From Cricetomys ansorgei (lineage: Eukaryota > Chordata > Mammalia > Rodentia > Nesomyidae): a DNA stretch of 64,000 nt. The notes beneath the pieces are model-generated. The model saw only the letters and a list, made by a program, of their open reading frames with translations. It was not told the origin of the DNA and did not search any database. Location of the stretch: positions 1,607,501 to 1,671,500 of the forward strand of contig JAMJFZ010001797.1 of assembly GCA_026225945.1 (NCBI GenBank). Reading direction: 5' to 3'. Below, piece by piece: positions 25,630-36,189 of this stretch; positions within the stretch are counted from its first letter, which is position 1; each line of letters starts with the position of its first letter. The translations under genes were made by a program, and so were the position numbers.

Positions 25630-26315
25630 GATCCTCTGGGACAATGGAAGGGCAGAACCCCAGGCCAAAGGAGGGAATCCTTGCCTGAAACTGCAGGGCA
25701 GGCTCGGAACTAGAGACTGGATAACCCAGAGATGATGGTTTGTAGCGATGTCATGCTCTGCTCATAGACCAGTCCTCATCAGAGAGGCCGCCTCCAGCAG
25801 CTGGTGGGAGCAGAAGCCCAGGGCCAACCATCGTGCAGAGCTCAGGGAACCCCTGAGGAAGAGGGCAAGGAGGGACTGCAGGGACCAGAGGGGTTGGGGA
25901 CACCAGGAGAACAAGCTCCATAGTCAACTGACCAGCACTCTTAGGGGCTCACAGAGACTGAAGCGGCAGACACGGAGTCTGCGAGGTCCCCTAAATATAT
26001 CCATGACTGTCTGGATTAGTGTTCTTGAAAAATTACTAGAGGATGGAGTGGAGCGGTCTCTGACCCCTTTACCTGCCCTTGGGGCCTTTTGCTCCTGCTG
26101 GGTTGCCTAGTCCACCCTTGATGTAGGGAGCAGTGCCTGGCCTTGTTCCATTTTGCTATGCCCTGTTTGAGTGGTAACCCTGGGAGGACTGTTCTTTTCT
26201 GGGGAGAAGTGGGAGGGGGCTTTGGTTGGTGGGTGGGGAAGGGGGGGTAGATGAGAGGGAGGGGGAGGAGGGGAGGTCAGGTTGTATTGTATGAGAGAAG
26301 AAAAAATAAATCACC
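25630..26315 (+). mobile_element. L1 3'UTR, sense
   Basis: Typical rodent L1 3'UTR order is seen: CAGAGCTCAGGGAACCCCTG, GGGGCTCACAGAGACTGAAG, TGGGTTGCCTAGTCCACCCTTG, a long G-rich purine tract, then ATGAGAGAAGAAAAAATAAAT. No ORF2 precedes it, so it is 5'-truncated. Confidence 0.85.
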
Positions 26316-26924
26316 CTTCACCATGGTTCAAATCAATCTAAAATAGTATTTGTTCTTTAAAAAAAATTTGAAAAAGAAAATCTCCGCCATATGAATCTTT
26401 AAGAGACAATGGAATATTTGCATCGTCTGTAACAGAACCCAATGGACCATGTTCAAGTAATCTTTCTAAATCGATAAGAATTTAACAGGCACCTCCATGG
26501 AAACCTAGCCAGAGATTTGCCATTTGCAGAGACAGACCAGAGGGGGAGGGGGACCCCATGATGGCCGGAGTACGTCTCCTAGGGTTATAACCCAGTACCA
26601 GAGCGAACTGACTTAAAACAAAACAAAAACTAGAAGCAAGAATGGAGGCGGGCTGGGGACGTCTTTCCAAAGCGCCTCCCCATGCCGTCTTCCTTTGTGT
26701 CCGTCTGTATAATTTTCCTCCATACTGACTGTTGGGGACAGTCCCTCTGAGAGGCTGCCTGCCAGTGTGCCCTGGGAGCTACTTTTATTAATTTCCCTGA
26801 TGGGTTCCTCATAGAAATGGGAAATGCATGTTAAAGTTTGTCATTTTTACTAATCAAATCACCGTAGAAGATGAAAGTGTAAGGAAGCTTTGCGTTCATC
26901 AAGCAAGGACTGTTAGTGTGGTGG

Positions 26925-27268
26925 TTTAAATAAGAATGTTCCCCACAGGATTGGGTATCTGGACTTGGTCTCCAGTCGGCAGAACTGTTTGGGGAGGTCT
27001 AGGAGGTGTGGGCTTGCTGGAGGAGGTGTGTCATTTGAGAGTTAAAATCCTCCAGTCACTTCCACAACCCCACCTCTCTCTCTCTCCCCCTCTGTATGTG
27101 TGTGTGTGTCTGCTTTGTGTGTGTTTGGCTTCTGGCTGCTACGCCGGCCTGCTGCCTCTACTCAGCCATTATGGACCCTAGCCCTCTGGAACAGTAAGTC
27201 AGGATTAGGTCTTCCTTCTATGAGCGCCTTGCTTGGGGCGTTTTAATCACAGCGACAGAAAAGTCACT
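26925..27268 (+). repeat. Medium-copy rodent interspersed repeat (RMER-like)
   Basis: GAACTGTTTGGGGAGGTCTA, GGAGGAGGTGTGTCATTTGA, ATGGACCCTAGCCCTCTGGA and GTTTTAATCACAGCGACAGA are shared, in order, with many rodent loci and with the copy at 31715. I am not sure of the family name. A CT/TG-rich expansion sits in the middle. Confidence 0.6.
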
Positions 27269-27635
27269 CACCGTAAACACAGAATGAAAGGTCACGCGCA
27301 CACTTTGGTTGATGTTGATATAGGAACAGTCCAGCTCTCTTGCTAAGTGAGAAAAGCAGGTTAGGAAACCTCAGTAATACAACTTGCCAGTTGGCAAATT
27401 CAGTGTGGTCCCGGTCACTATGGGGATGGGAAAGCACAGTCACACCGCTGTTGGTTAGCCAGCTTTATAAATGTTTATAAATGGGATTCACCACTTTCTA
27501 ACCTTTCTTTTTGCTTGAGAGTCTGACAGTGTGTTCAAGATAACATTTTATAAGTTCGCCCTAATGAGCTCTTTCTACAAATGGGAAAGATATAAAAACC
27601 AGTTTATTGCCATTGCTAATTGAAGCTCTATATAG

Positions 27636-27637
<2 letters not shown>

Positions 27638-27672
<35 letters not shown>
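27638..27672. repeat. (CA)n microsatellite
   Basis: About 17 uninterrupted CA units are present. Confidence 0.97.
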
Positions 27673-27674
<2 letters not shown>

Positions 27675-27879
27675 GTCAGTAAGGCCCATGGCAAAGCTCT
27701 CTCTTTGTAGCTGGAACGGAGTGGGCTTTGGACAGGAGAACATTCTTACGAGGCGGAGAGGGAATGCAGCTTTTGGGGCGAGCTAGGCTAAAACTGTACG
27801 GATGTCCGTCACGGTGAACTTGACCTTCATTCAAAGTTCTACACTAGATAAGAACTCATACATAAGACTTAAGATTAGA

Positions 27880-28186
27880 GCATCCAGAGAAAAGAGCAGA
27901 AGAGGGGTCAGGAAAATTGTAAGAGACGGAGGGGGGTCAGGACAGCTGCAGCCGACAGAGCCCTCTAGACACGTCAGGGAAGTTATGTCCGTGATATCTC
28001 AACAATATGGTTGCCTAAACAAGACCCGCAGAAGGACAGCGCCAGCTGACATGCAGTGTGGACGGGGCGGGGGAGAATTTCACAAGGCCCCACCCCCATG
28101 TGAAGAGGGAGTGGGCAGAGGAAGGGGGAGAAATGCTGTAAATACCGTACTCGTGTATGAAATTCTCAAAAATATTAAAAGTTAAA
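27880..28186 (+). mobile_element. Likely L1/Lx 3'-end fragment
   Basis: CAACAATATGGTTGCCTAAA, CAAGGCCCCACCCCCATGTG and the terminal TATGAAATTCTCAAAAATATT resemble a rodent L1 3' end subclass. Attribution is from memory. Confidence 0.45.
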
Positions 28187-28671
28187 GGATGAGTGCCTCC
28201 CTACTCTTTCTGCAGACGTTTATGGGGGGCCACAGGAGACACAGCTGTGGAACAGTTCGAAGGAGCCCACACTTAGGACAGACTCAGCCAGCCCATTCCC
28301 CAAACAGCAATGAATGATCGTGCTGTAGTGACTACAGAATCGAGAGTCAGCCACACTCTCCCTGGGCTTCTTTCCTCCTCTGTGGTGAGAACTGCAACGC
28401 TGCAGGATTGCTGTAAGGTTTAGTAGATGAAGTCTTTGGAAGCCACTGGCAAACTGGGAAACATCATCACTCTCCCACTGGCTTGCTCATTATTGAACTT
28501 CGCCATACACACGCGGTCCTAGGTTCTGGGGACTCGTCATGAAGAGGTAAATTCACATTCATAGACCTGATGTCATGAAAGGGGAATCCAGGTGACTAAA
28601 TAAGAACTGAATGTTATGTCAAAGTGCGATACAGAAATGCACATATGTCTAAGATATATTGGATGCAGACG

Positions 28672-28957
28672 GTTATTTTTAGCTGTGCTTGAAATGGTTG
28701 TTTTGTGTATTGTTGGGTCAAGGGCTTCCTAGGCCTTGGCATTTTGTATGGTCTGCAGGTGTTGGCTTCATGTCAATTCCTCATGATCTGCACGTGCTAT
28801 CAGTAGAATGTCTGAAGAGTTCTGAATCAATAAAAACCCCTGAGATGAGACGGGTCAGGGTTCCACTGTCCAGTACGGTATTTGCCATGATGGTGGTTCC
28901 CTCTGTTGAGGTCCAGCAGGGTTTGCACTTATGAAAACGCCTCCGTGTCTTCCTTGG
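28672..28957 (+). mobile_element. LTR-like repeat, copy 2
   Basis: It is co-linear with the 14277 copy over about 285 bases, with the same GATCTGCACGTGCTATCAGT and TCAATAAAAACCCCTGAG landmarks and about 20 percent divergence by eye. Both copies point the same way and are 14.4 kb apart, which could also be mistaken for a provirus. Confidence 0.55.
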
Positions 28958-28982
28958 TGAGTTGCCACAGCAGCGTACTATA

Positions 28983-29075
28983 TGTGTGTGTGTGTGTGTG
29001 TGTATACATATATATTATATACATAATACGTATATGTTATATACATAACTATATATACAATACGTATATTCATAA
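28983..29075. repeat. (TG)n followed by AT-rich tract
   Basis: Ten TG units run into ATACATATATATTATATACA-type sequence. Confidence 0.95.
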
Positions 29076-29079
29076 TGTG

Positions 29080-30520
29080 CCATTAATTATACAGTGCAAT
29101 GAGGAGCCTCGGAGTAGGAAGAAAAATCAAGTAGGCTAGAGGGACAGCTGTTCTTGGAAGGGTGTTGGGAGTGGGTTGAAATGGCATTGAGTTTGTCCCT
29201 GGTGGGTGTGGCTGAGGAGGGGAGAATCTTATTGCTATCCAGGAAAGAGGCTTCTGGCAGAGGGCGCAGGTGCAGAGTCCTGCATGACCTACGGAAGTGG
29301 AGAGAAAGGGACAGTGGGAGGGGTTGGACAGGAGGGCAGGCGCCCCGAGGGCATAGTAGATAAGACGTACGGCGGCGGTCATACAGCGAATATGGCAGAC
29401 GATCCACGTCACCCAGGATTGGACTCAAAATGTCATGTCTTCTCTATCTGCTAGGAGGTAGGCATCCAACAGGGAGAGCGGTGGGAAGCTATTCCAAAGT
29501 CCAGGTGAGAGGGGAAGGGTTTGCCAGCCCAGGGGGGTTGGTAAAGCATGGAGACTGGGGGTGCAGACGGGTAGGCGGTAGAGGTAAAGCCAACAGGACG
29601 TTCTGGTGGACCCGGTGTGTATTTGTGAGAGGAAGAGGGGCGTGGGGGATTCCAAAGTTCCCATCCTAAGTCACCTCAAGAATGAAGTTGCCATCTGAGA
29701 TGGGCAAGGTGGGGAGGGGTGGTATTGGTAACCAGGGTTCAGGCCTGGATAGGAGATGGTACGTTACTGTTACGGTGGTCGTGAGCATATTCTGAACAGG
29801 GTGATGGAAGTGTGTTTCTCACCAGAGCTGTTCCCTCCCTCCCATTCCTCCCTTCCCACGGTGTCACGTGGTTATCAATTACTGGCATGTGTGAAGGGAT
29901 TACCGGGGAGGAGTGGAGAAAGGAGATTCTCCAGTTACAGATCCTGCCACAGGCAATGGGCCTCTGAGCCTCCGTCCTGGAAGGACCTCACGCCGTGGGC
30001 TGCTCCCAGCAAGAAAACAGTGTTTTCTCCATCCAGGACCCCTCTGGTCATTCAAAACTGTCCCAAAGGACCGAGTGGACGATTCCAACCAGTAAGGGGT
30101 CTCTGGGAGGTCTCGCCACCTGCTACTATGAGCTGGAGACAAAGATCATGCTCTGCTCTGGGAAGATTAGAAACATCTCCGGATAGCAGGTAAGGGAAAG
30201 TTGCTTTTGTTTTTGCTGAAAACAAACAAACAAACAAAACCCAAAACAACAACAACAACAAAAAAAAGCCTCTCATACAATTTTCTAGAATTCTCTTAGC
30301 TTGGGATCTGGGCCTGGATCTGTTTGCTGTAAAAACAGTCTGTGTGAGCAAGGTACTGTTTATGTTGCCAAGGAACATGGAAGGACATTTGTCCCATTGA
30401 CCGTGACCAGCTCCCATCAGCCTGGCAAGAACAACACACCCAGCAACGCTTCCAGCTCTGTGAGTTTAACTGGTTGTTGCTATGGAATTTTTCCTCAAAA
30501 TCAGGCCTTGATAACTTAAT
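29080..30520. other. Intergenic, unrecognised
   Basis: A purine-rich left part (29150-29760) and a more balanced right part are present. Several open frames of 60-145 codons overlap on both strands, which argues against any being a gene. Confidence 0.45.

Positions 30521-30563
<43 letters not shown>
30521..30563. repeat. (CG)n-(CA)n microsatellite
   Basis: TGCGCGCGCG continues directly into about 16 CA units, 43 bases of strict alternation. The CG part makes it a stronger Z-DNA former than the plain CA runs here. Confidence 0.97.
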
Positions 30564-30566
<3 letters not shown>

Positions 30567-30796
30567 AATTTGAGTCAATCCTGAAAATAAGAGAGCTTTT
30601 GATTGATGCAAAATTAAAGCTCTTTCAGAAGCATTAATTGGATAGAGACTATTCAAAGAAGTGTCAGGGCTGTGCTGAACCCTTTACAGATGCAACGGCC
30701 GCGACCTCAGAGTCTGTTTGCTCAAGGCACTAATGCCACTGTGGATGCTTTTACTTCTGAATGCTTTCTATGTCCGTTTCTAATCTCCTGACCACA

Positions 30797-30910
30797 AGGA
30801 TTCTTCTTCTTCCTGTTCTTCCTGTTCTTCCTTTTCTCCTCCTCTTTCACCTCCCTCTCTTTCACCTCCCCCTCCTCCTCCTGCTCATCTTTGTCTTCTT
30901 CTCTCCTTGC
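30797..30910. repeat. Polypyrimidine tract
   Basis: About 110 bases are almost entirely C/T (CTTCCTGTTCTTCC and CACCTCCCTCTCTTT repeats) with few purines. Triplex-type potential exists where mirror symmetry is best. Confidence 0.85.
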
Positions 30911-31029
30911 CCTGTTGTGTATCTTTCCCAAGTTCCCAGGAAAACAAATTCTAGAATATTCCCATGTCAGTCTTCTAGCCCACCCTCAATACTTACCAAG
31001 TGCTGAAATATTTCTAAAAAGTGCTTAAG

Positions 31030-31137
31030 CTCCTGCATACCCATAATTCTACCACTCCAGAGGCAGAGGCAAGAGCATCTTGAGTTTGAGACCGGTTTGA
31101 GCTATACAAGATCCTGCTTTCAAAAACAAGAGAATTT
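31030..31137 (+). repeat. B4/B1-type SINE fragment
   Basis: CCATAATTCTACCACTCCAG, GAGGCAGAGGCAAGAGCATC and AAGATCCTGCTTTCAAAAAC form a diverged sense B1-like body. Confidence 0.65.
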
Positions 31138-31714
31138 CAAAACAAAGTTAAACCCTGACCCATGTCTTCTGAGGTAACTCGCTCTCAGAGTGGGAGAAAA
31201 ATGTTTGTTCTGACTGTTGCAACCATGATATTAAGTTAGTGGTGAGACCACCAGTAATTTACCTAGGGCAGAGAGCAATTTTTATTTCTCCAAATAAGAT
31301 GAAGTGAACCACTGACGTATGGCCTAAACATCGCCTAATCTTGTGGAGCCTTAAGAACCAGCCTCTGACCCACCATGCCTAAACATCGTCTCCCAGTGTC
31401 AGTTGGGAGGACGGAGCATCTCCATCTGGATTCAGAGAAGAGATATTTTCTCCTTTCTGTCTCGGGCAGAGCAATCTTTCCCAGAAGTCGCTCTGTGGGT
31501 GTCCACTCAAATGTGATTGGCCAAAGCTGCGTCATATGACCATGTCTAAAATGAGACCCAGACCAGTAAGTACAGTTGTTGCTGACCCTTGTCTCAGGTT
31601 CTGAGGCTGGGAAGAGGCTATTGCTCTTCTGGAGGGCAACGGCGGGACACCTAGCAGAGACAGAGCTCACGAGCCAGAGAGGGCGGTGACGACGGTGGGT
31701 GGAAAGATATAAGC

Positions 31715-32015
31715 ATAGGTTCTGATGAATATTTGGTTCCCACTTGGTGTCACTGTTTGGGGAGGAAGTGTGGCCTTGTGGGAGAATGCATGTCACTGTG
31801 GGCAGGCTTTGAGGTTTCAGAACCTCACATCATTCCCAGTTTACTCTCTCTGCCTCACGCTTGTGGCTCAAGACGCGAGCCTTCAGCTACTGCTCCAGCC
31901 ACCACATCTGATGCTTGCGGGCGTGTCTCTCAGCCATGACAGACTCTTATTTCTCCGGAACCATAAGCCTTGGTCCTGGTGTTTTATCACAGTAACGGAC
32001 AAGCACAGTAAGTTT
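31715..32015 (+). repeat. Medium-copy rodent interspersed repeat (RMER-like)
   Basis: It belongs to the same family as 26925: TTTGGTTCCCACTTGGTGTC, CACTGTTTGGGGAGGAAG, GGGCAGGCTTTGAGGTTTCA, CAGCTACTGCTCCAGCCACC and GGTGTTTTATCACAGTAACG. Confidence 0.65.
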
Positions 32016-32749
32016 ACTAAATGCTAAGTCCCGACTCTTCCTTACAAATCAGCCTACTCTCTTTTTTCTTTTGTTTAATGTGATATTTAATACACTCTTC
32101 TGAGGGTCACCGTGTATAGTAGATATTTCATAACACTTGTTAAAAATTGATCAAATGTACTTGTATAGGCCACACTCTGAGAGGAGGAGAGACGAGGTGT
32201 AGAAAAAGCACCAAGGAGACTGTTCGGCGTTCTGTAGAAATGTTCACTCTGGGACGGGTGGAAGGCAGTGTTTATGATACCCTGGCCGGCAGGGAGGAAT
32301 AGAGCCAACCATTATCCCCAACTCAAACGCCCACCCATCTCTGGGTGGACTTTCCCAAGCGCAGAAGAAGTGGTTAGGTGGCTCTCAGTCACTGGCCTCC
32401 ATGATGCTCCGGTAGTGATGCCAGGAGCATGCACAGGACCAGACCAATCATCACGCCTCAAACCAGGAGTAGAGGGGCTGGGCTCACTTCTTTCCACAGT
32501 GCTCTCTGGAGAATTCAAGAGGTCACCTGAGTACCTTATGCCTCTGATAACCAACGGAGCCACAACACTGCCCCTCACCACCGCCCTACGGATGAGACCT
32601 TGGGTCACAGTGGACTTGGGGGAACAAACCGTATTCAAGCCGTATCACTGATGACCCTGATATTCGACAGCTGGAGGACAATTTTAGTCAGCTACTGCTG
32701 CTTAAGAAGCACCCGCAAAACCTTGGTTGCGTTCAGCGGTGGGCACCCG

Positions 32750-33075
32750 CAGCTTTGCTGGAGCAACTAACTGGTCTAGGCTGGGAACTCTCCAAATTGA
32801 GGTTTGGTGGCTGGACTTGGTGGGGATGGTGGCTGTCTACTCTGTGTTCGTTCCAGGCTCTTCTAGCGGGGATGACAGAGGCACCGCGGGACACCTCTCA
32901 AAGCCTTTTAAAGTCTCCTCTCAGAACTGGCCTTCTGCCACTTTGTCAAAGCGAGCCACAAAACCAAGGCCATGGTCAAGGGCAATGCAAGATGTCTTCT
33001 GTGGGAGGATGCACAGTTACTGGACAGAGGGAAGGAGGGGAATTGGGGTGATGATGCCTCAATCCACCCAGGGAT
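32750..33075. repeat. Possible old interspersed repeat
   Basis: Phrases such as TTTGCTGGAGCAACTAACTGG and GCCACTTTGTCAAAGCGAGC resemble old mammalian dispersed repeats, but I cannot name the family. Confidence 0.3.
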
Positions 33076-33410
33076 GCACAGCCTGTGAAACAACAGAAGA
33101 GGAAACCCCCAGCAAGGGAGAAGCCAGGGTTCCCAGGGCAGACCTGCAGTTCCCTCTTTGCACAGCTGCAGATCGTTGCGGTCCAAACTACACCCCGCAG
33201 TCCGTTTAGAATAGGTTCCCCTCAAGGCTGGCTCCATCCCAACCCGACACGTTTGTTATTTATTCAGTAATTCCGGACGACTTTCCAGGCGGGTGCCCTG
33301 CGTGTTGATTCCTCTAGTGTGGTTTGTTATGGGAAACATTTCATTTCACATCTGCTGATACAATTTGCTGGTCTCTCAACTAAAAAGGGCGAGGTGGAGG
33401 GAAAAAAAGC

Positions 33411-33424
33411 GGGGGGGGGGGGGG
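33411..33424. repeat. Poly-G run (G14)
   Basis: Fourteen consecutive G follow an A-rich purine tract. This is unusual in the window and prone to slippage and sequencing error. Confidence 0.97.
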
Positions 33425-33566
33425 TTCTCACTCTGCTGACTGTAAAGGATAACGGTTAATTTATTCCGAGCTATATACAAATCAGACTATCGTCTTTCAG
33501 ACAGAATCAATAGTACAATTTTAAGCCCACACACATTTACAAACGCTAGCACTCCAGTGCAGCTGG

Positions 33567-33581
33567 GTTGCCATGGGCAAC
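33567..33581 (+). promoter_or_regulatory. RFX X-box
   Basis: GTTGCC-ATG-GGCAAC fits the X-box consensus GTNRCC(0-3N)RGYAAC at every position and has perfect inverted-repeat arms. RFX factors (RFX2/3) bind this motif in promoters of ciliary and spermatid genes. It lies about 1.26 kb upstream of the first in-frame ATG of the proposed Wdr95 first exon. If an untranslated exon exists nearby it could be promoter-proximal. Confidence 0.55.
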
Positions 33582-33811
33582 CAGGGCATGCCAGCTCCTG
33601 ATCTGAAGCAGGCTGCTGTCTCCCGACCTTGCAAGCACGTTCCGCAGACAGAATTCTAGGGCGCCCAGGGCGTCCGTGTTGGCTCTGATCTGGCCGCCGT
33701 GCAAATGCACCCTATGATGGTTTGGATTAGCTCTCCTCTGAATTGCTTAGTGTTCCTTAAGCTCGCCCTAGCACCAGCTTTCTTTGATATACCTCCTGTG
33801 TCTCTGTGGTC

Positions 33812-33823
33812 TGGGCATGCGCA
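33812..33823 (+). promoter_or_regulatory. NRF1-like site
   Basis: TGGGCATGCGCA matches the NRF1 consensus YGCGCAYGCGCR at 11 of 12 positions. It lies about 240 bases downstream of the X-box in a stretch with locally raised CpG (33650-33920). Its use as promoter is inferred. Confidence 0.35.
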
Positions 33824-34056
33824 GAGGGTAGAGGAGGGAGCTGTTGGGGTCCGCAGGAGAACAGAGAATGGTGTTCCGTGTGGCCCCACGCAGAACCCGA
33901 GTGGAGGCCGGGGTCCGGCGACAGCCTCTTCCACTGAATGGCAGATCTGTTTTCTTCACTCTTAAAACAAGGAGAAATGGGATTACAAACTCCTTTTGCT
34001 TTGTTGGACAACCAAGAGAAAACTTTCTAGTGTATGTTTATCAAAAGATCCTGTGC

Positions 34057-34206
34057 AGGGCGGCAGTGGCCCACGCCTTTAATCCCAGCACTCAGGAGGG
34101 AGAGACAGGTGGATCTCTGTGAGTTCGAAGCCAGCCTGGTCTTCAGACTGAGTTCCAGGACAGCCAGCGTTACAACAGAGAAACCCTGTCTCGAAAAAAC
34201 CAAAGA
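34057..34206 (+). repeat. B1 SINE
   Basis: A sense B1 shows GGGCGGCAGTGGCCCACGCC, TTTAATCCCAGCACTCAGGA and ACCCTGTCTCGAAAAAACC. It lies between the X-box region and the proposed Wdr95 first exon. Confidence 0.95.
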
Positions 34207-34779
34207 GAAGAAAAAGAGCCTGCAAGCAAGATCTGTACACTGTGGTTTCAGAGGGGACTAGCTGGAGCTACTCTAACTACAAACACCTAAAGGGCTCCGT
34301 GCTTCAGAAGGGAAGTCTGCAAGTCTTCACTGCCTCTGTTTACCTAAGACGCAAACCCTCTCTGGGAGATCCCAGGCTCCACTGGGGATTCCATGACACT
34401 GTGGCAAAATGAACTGTAATTAGGATTATTGCTTAAACATCCCGTTGTTTATATCTAATTACCATGTACTACAATAAAAATTATCATAAACTATGTGTCA
34501 GATTCACGTTGTTGTTGACTTCATTGGATTTTCCTTGGTATTTCCTGTTCAGAATGGAAACTCTTCAGGAGGACCTGTGTATATGTTCGGACCCTCCCTC
34601 CCTCCCTTTCCCACTGTGAGAAGGGCTCAGTTTATGCCTTCCATCTTGGCCAAGTAAGGTAGAGACCCTGCCCTACACCCTCAAAAGGGTGTAGAATTTG
34701 AGAGTCCTATCTAAGGCCAAGCCAGGAGGTGGGGACCCCGGAGTCCTTCAGAGTCTCCTAAAGGAACTGTGTCTGTGTG

Positions 34780-35100
34780 GTGCCCATTCAGCATTCTGAA
34801 AACGGCGGCCGACCTGGGGGAGCCTGTGATGCCTCGCGCTCAGACATCCAGGGCGAGGCCTCAGCCTTCGGGGGAACCAGGTCTTCTGAGTGCGGAGGCC
34901 CCGACCTGGCTGCTGCGGGCCTGCCTCACCCGTGACAGGATGCGCAGCCACTCCGTCAGTACCCGGGAGCCCACACGCAGGACGCCTCTGCGCCATGCAG
35001 ACCCGACCCAGAGCCAGAGGGCAGAAAAGGTAAGAAAGCAGCCAGAAGACTGCACCCCCTCGCCCAGGGCAATCTCTGGCAGGGCTCTGGGGCTGGGCTG
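34780..35100. promoter_or_regulatory. CpG-rich segment, possible weak CpG island
   Basis: CpG dinucleotides cluster here (for example GGCGGCCGACC and CCTCGCGCTC) against a CpG-poor background. It overlaps the proposed first coding exon of Wdr95. No TATA box was seen upstream. Confidence 0.5.
34829..35029 (+). CDS. Wdr95: Candidate first coding exon of Wdr95-like gene
   Basis: A CpG-rich segment (roughly twenty CpGs in the 200 bases around 34800-35000, far above its surroundings) is open from an in-frame TAA at 34712 to a strong donor GTAAGA at 35030. It ends in phase 0, which fits the phase-0 exon at 45288: the join reads QSQRAEK then IEHQATLEELQ. In-frame ATGs are at 34829 (G at -3) and 34940 (A at -3); either could be the start, giving 67 or 30 N-terminal residues that are Arg/Ser/Thr/Pro-rich and probably disordered. 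A possible acceptor (CCCATTCAG ending at 34791) means a further 5' exon cannot be excluded. Assignment rests on phase, composition and position, not on recognised homology. Confidence 0.5.
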
Positions 35101-35534
35101 AGCTGGGCCCCCTAGGCATATCAGCAGTTCATCTACCGCCACTCACACAGTGAAACTCTTGTGTCTCCTCATCTGCTCGGTGCCCAGCCTTTTGCTGCTG
35201 GAACACCCCCAGGTACCCCAGGGACCCGCTGGCCTCTACACCTCCCTTCCCTCTCCTTCAGCGGCTCACCTCGGCTTTTCCAGCCCATGTCCGTTCTTTT
35301 CTTTCCAAGGTGACTATTAGCTCCGGAGATAAATTACGGCTGTGCAGATGCTATATAGGTCTAAGTAAATTCCAGTGACCCAGGTCCCAAACAACCTGGA
35401 GAGGACAACGGAGCCGGCCCTGGAGAAAAACCACACTCAACAAAATCTGCCCTAAGACTTGATCTGGCTAGCATAGCTTCTTCTCAAAGGTGGTCTTAGA
35501 TGGCAGCATGGTGAGGTCTTAGTAAATAAGTAGG

Positions 35535-35612
35535 GGGTTTTGTTTAACAGTAAATCACTTGCCTAGCAAACCTAAGGTCTTGGGTTTGGTCCTGAGCAAA
35601 GAAAGAAGGGGT
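35535..35612 (+). repeat. ID/B4-type SINE fragment
   Basis: AATCACTTGCCTAGCAAACC followed by GGTCTTGGGTTTGGTCCTGA corresponds to the tRNA-like ID head. Confidence 0.6.
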
Positions 35613-35639
35613 GTGTGTGTGGAAGTGGTGTTTTGTTAA

Positions 35640-36183
35640 TGTACCTGTCCTGGTAATTTTGTTAACTTGACATACGTTAGAGCCATCAGCCTGTAGGCAA
35701 GCCTGTGGCACATTTTCTTGATTTATGATTGACGTGGGTGGACCCAGCCCGCTGTGGGCGGTGCCACCCTTAGGTAGGTGGTTCTGGGTTATATAGGTAA
35801 ACAGGCTAGCCTGGTACTGGGTGGCGGCCCAAGCCTTTATTCCTAGCCCTTGGGAGGCAGAGGCAGGCAGAGTCTGAGGCCAGCCTGGTCTACAGAGTGA
35901 GTTCCAAGACTGCCAGAGTTACAACAGAGAAGCCCTGTCTAGAAAAAAACAAACAAAAATAATAAGAAAAAGGAAAGAAAAGAAAGCAGGCCGAGTAAGC
36001 TACGGAGAACAAGCCAGGTAACAGTGTTATTCCACGGCTTCTGCCCTCGGTTCCTGTCGAGCGTTCCTGCACTGACTTCCCTCAGAGAGTGTGACTGGGA
36101 CATGGAAGCCAAATAAACTTTTTCTTCCCCAAGTTGCTTTTGGTTATGGTGTTTATCCCAGCCACAGAGAGCAAGTTAAGACT
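35640..36183 (+). repeat. Medium-copy rodent interspersed repeat split by a B1
   Basis: The left part has GCCTGTAGGCAAGCCTGTGG and CCCGCTGTGGGCGGTGCCAC. The right part has GAACAAGCCAGGTAACAGTG, GGAAGCCAAATAAACTTTTT and CTTTTGGTTATGGTGTTTAT. The two halves are one element interrupted at about 35812-35990 by a B1. The family name is uncertain. Confidence 0.65.
35812..35985 (+). repeat. B1 SINE nested in another repeat
   Basis: CTGGTACTGGGTGGCGGCCC through AGCCCTGTCTAGAAAAAAAC is a sense B1 with a long A-rich tail. It is flanked by similar ACAGGCT/GCAGGCC sequence from the host element. Confidence 0.93.
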
Positions 36184-36189
36184 GTTCAC

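Noticed and set aside
14277..28957. A complete provirus bounded by the two LTR-like copies
   Set aside because: The interval contains a host exon with its poly(A) site, SINEs and L1, with no retroviral coding sequence.
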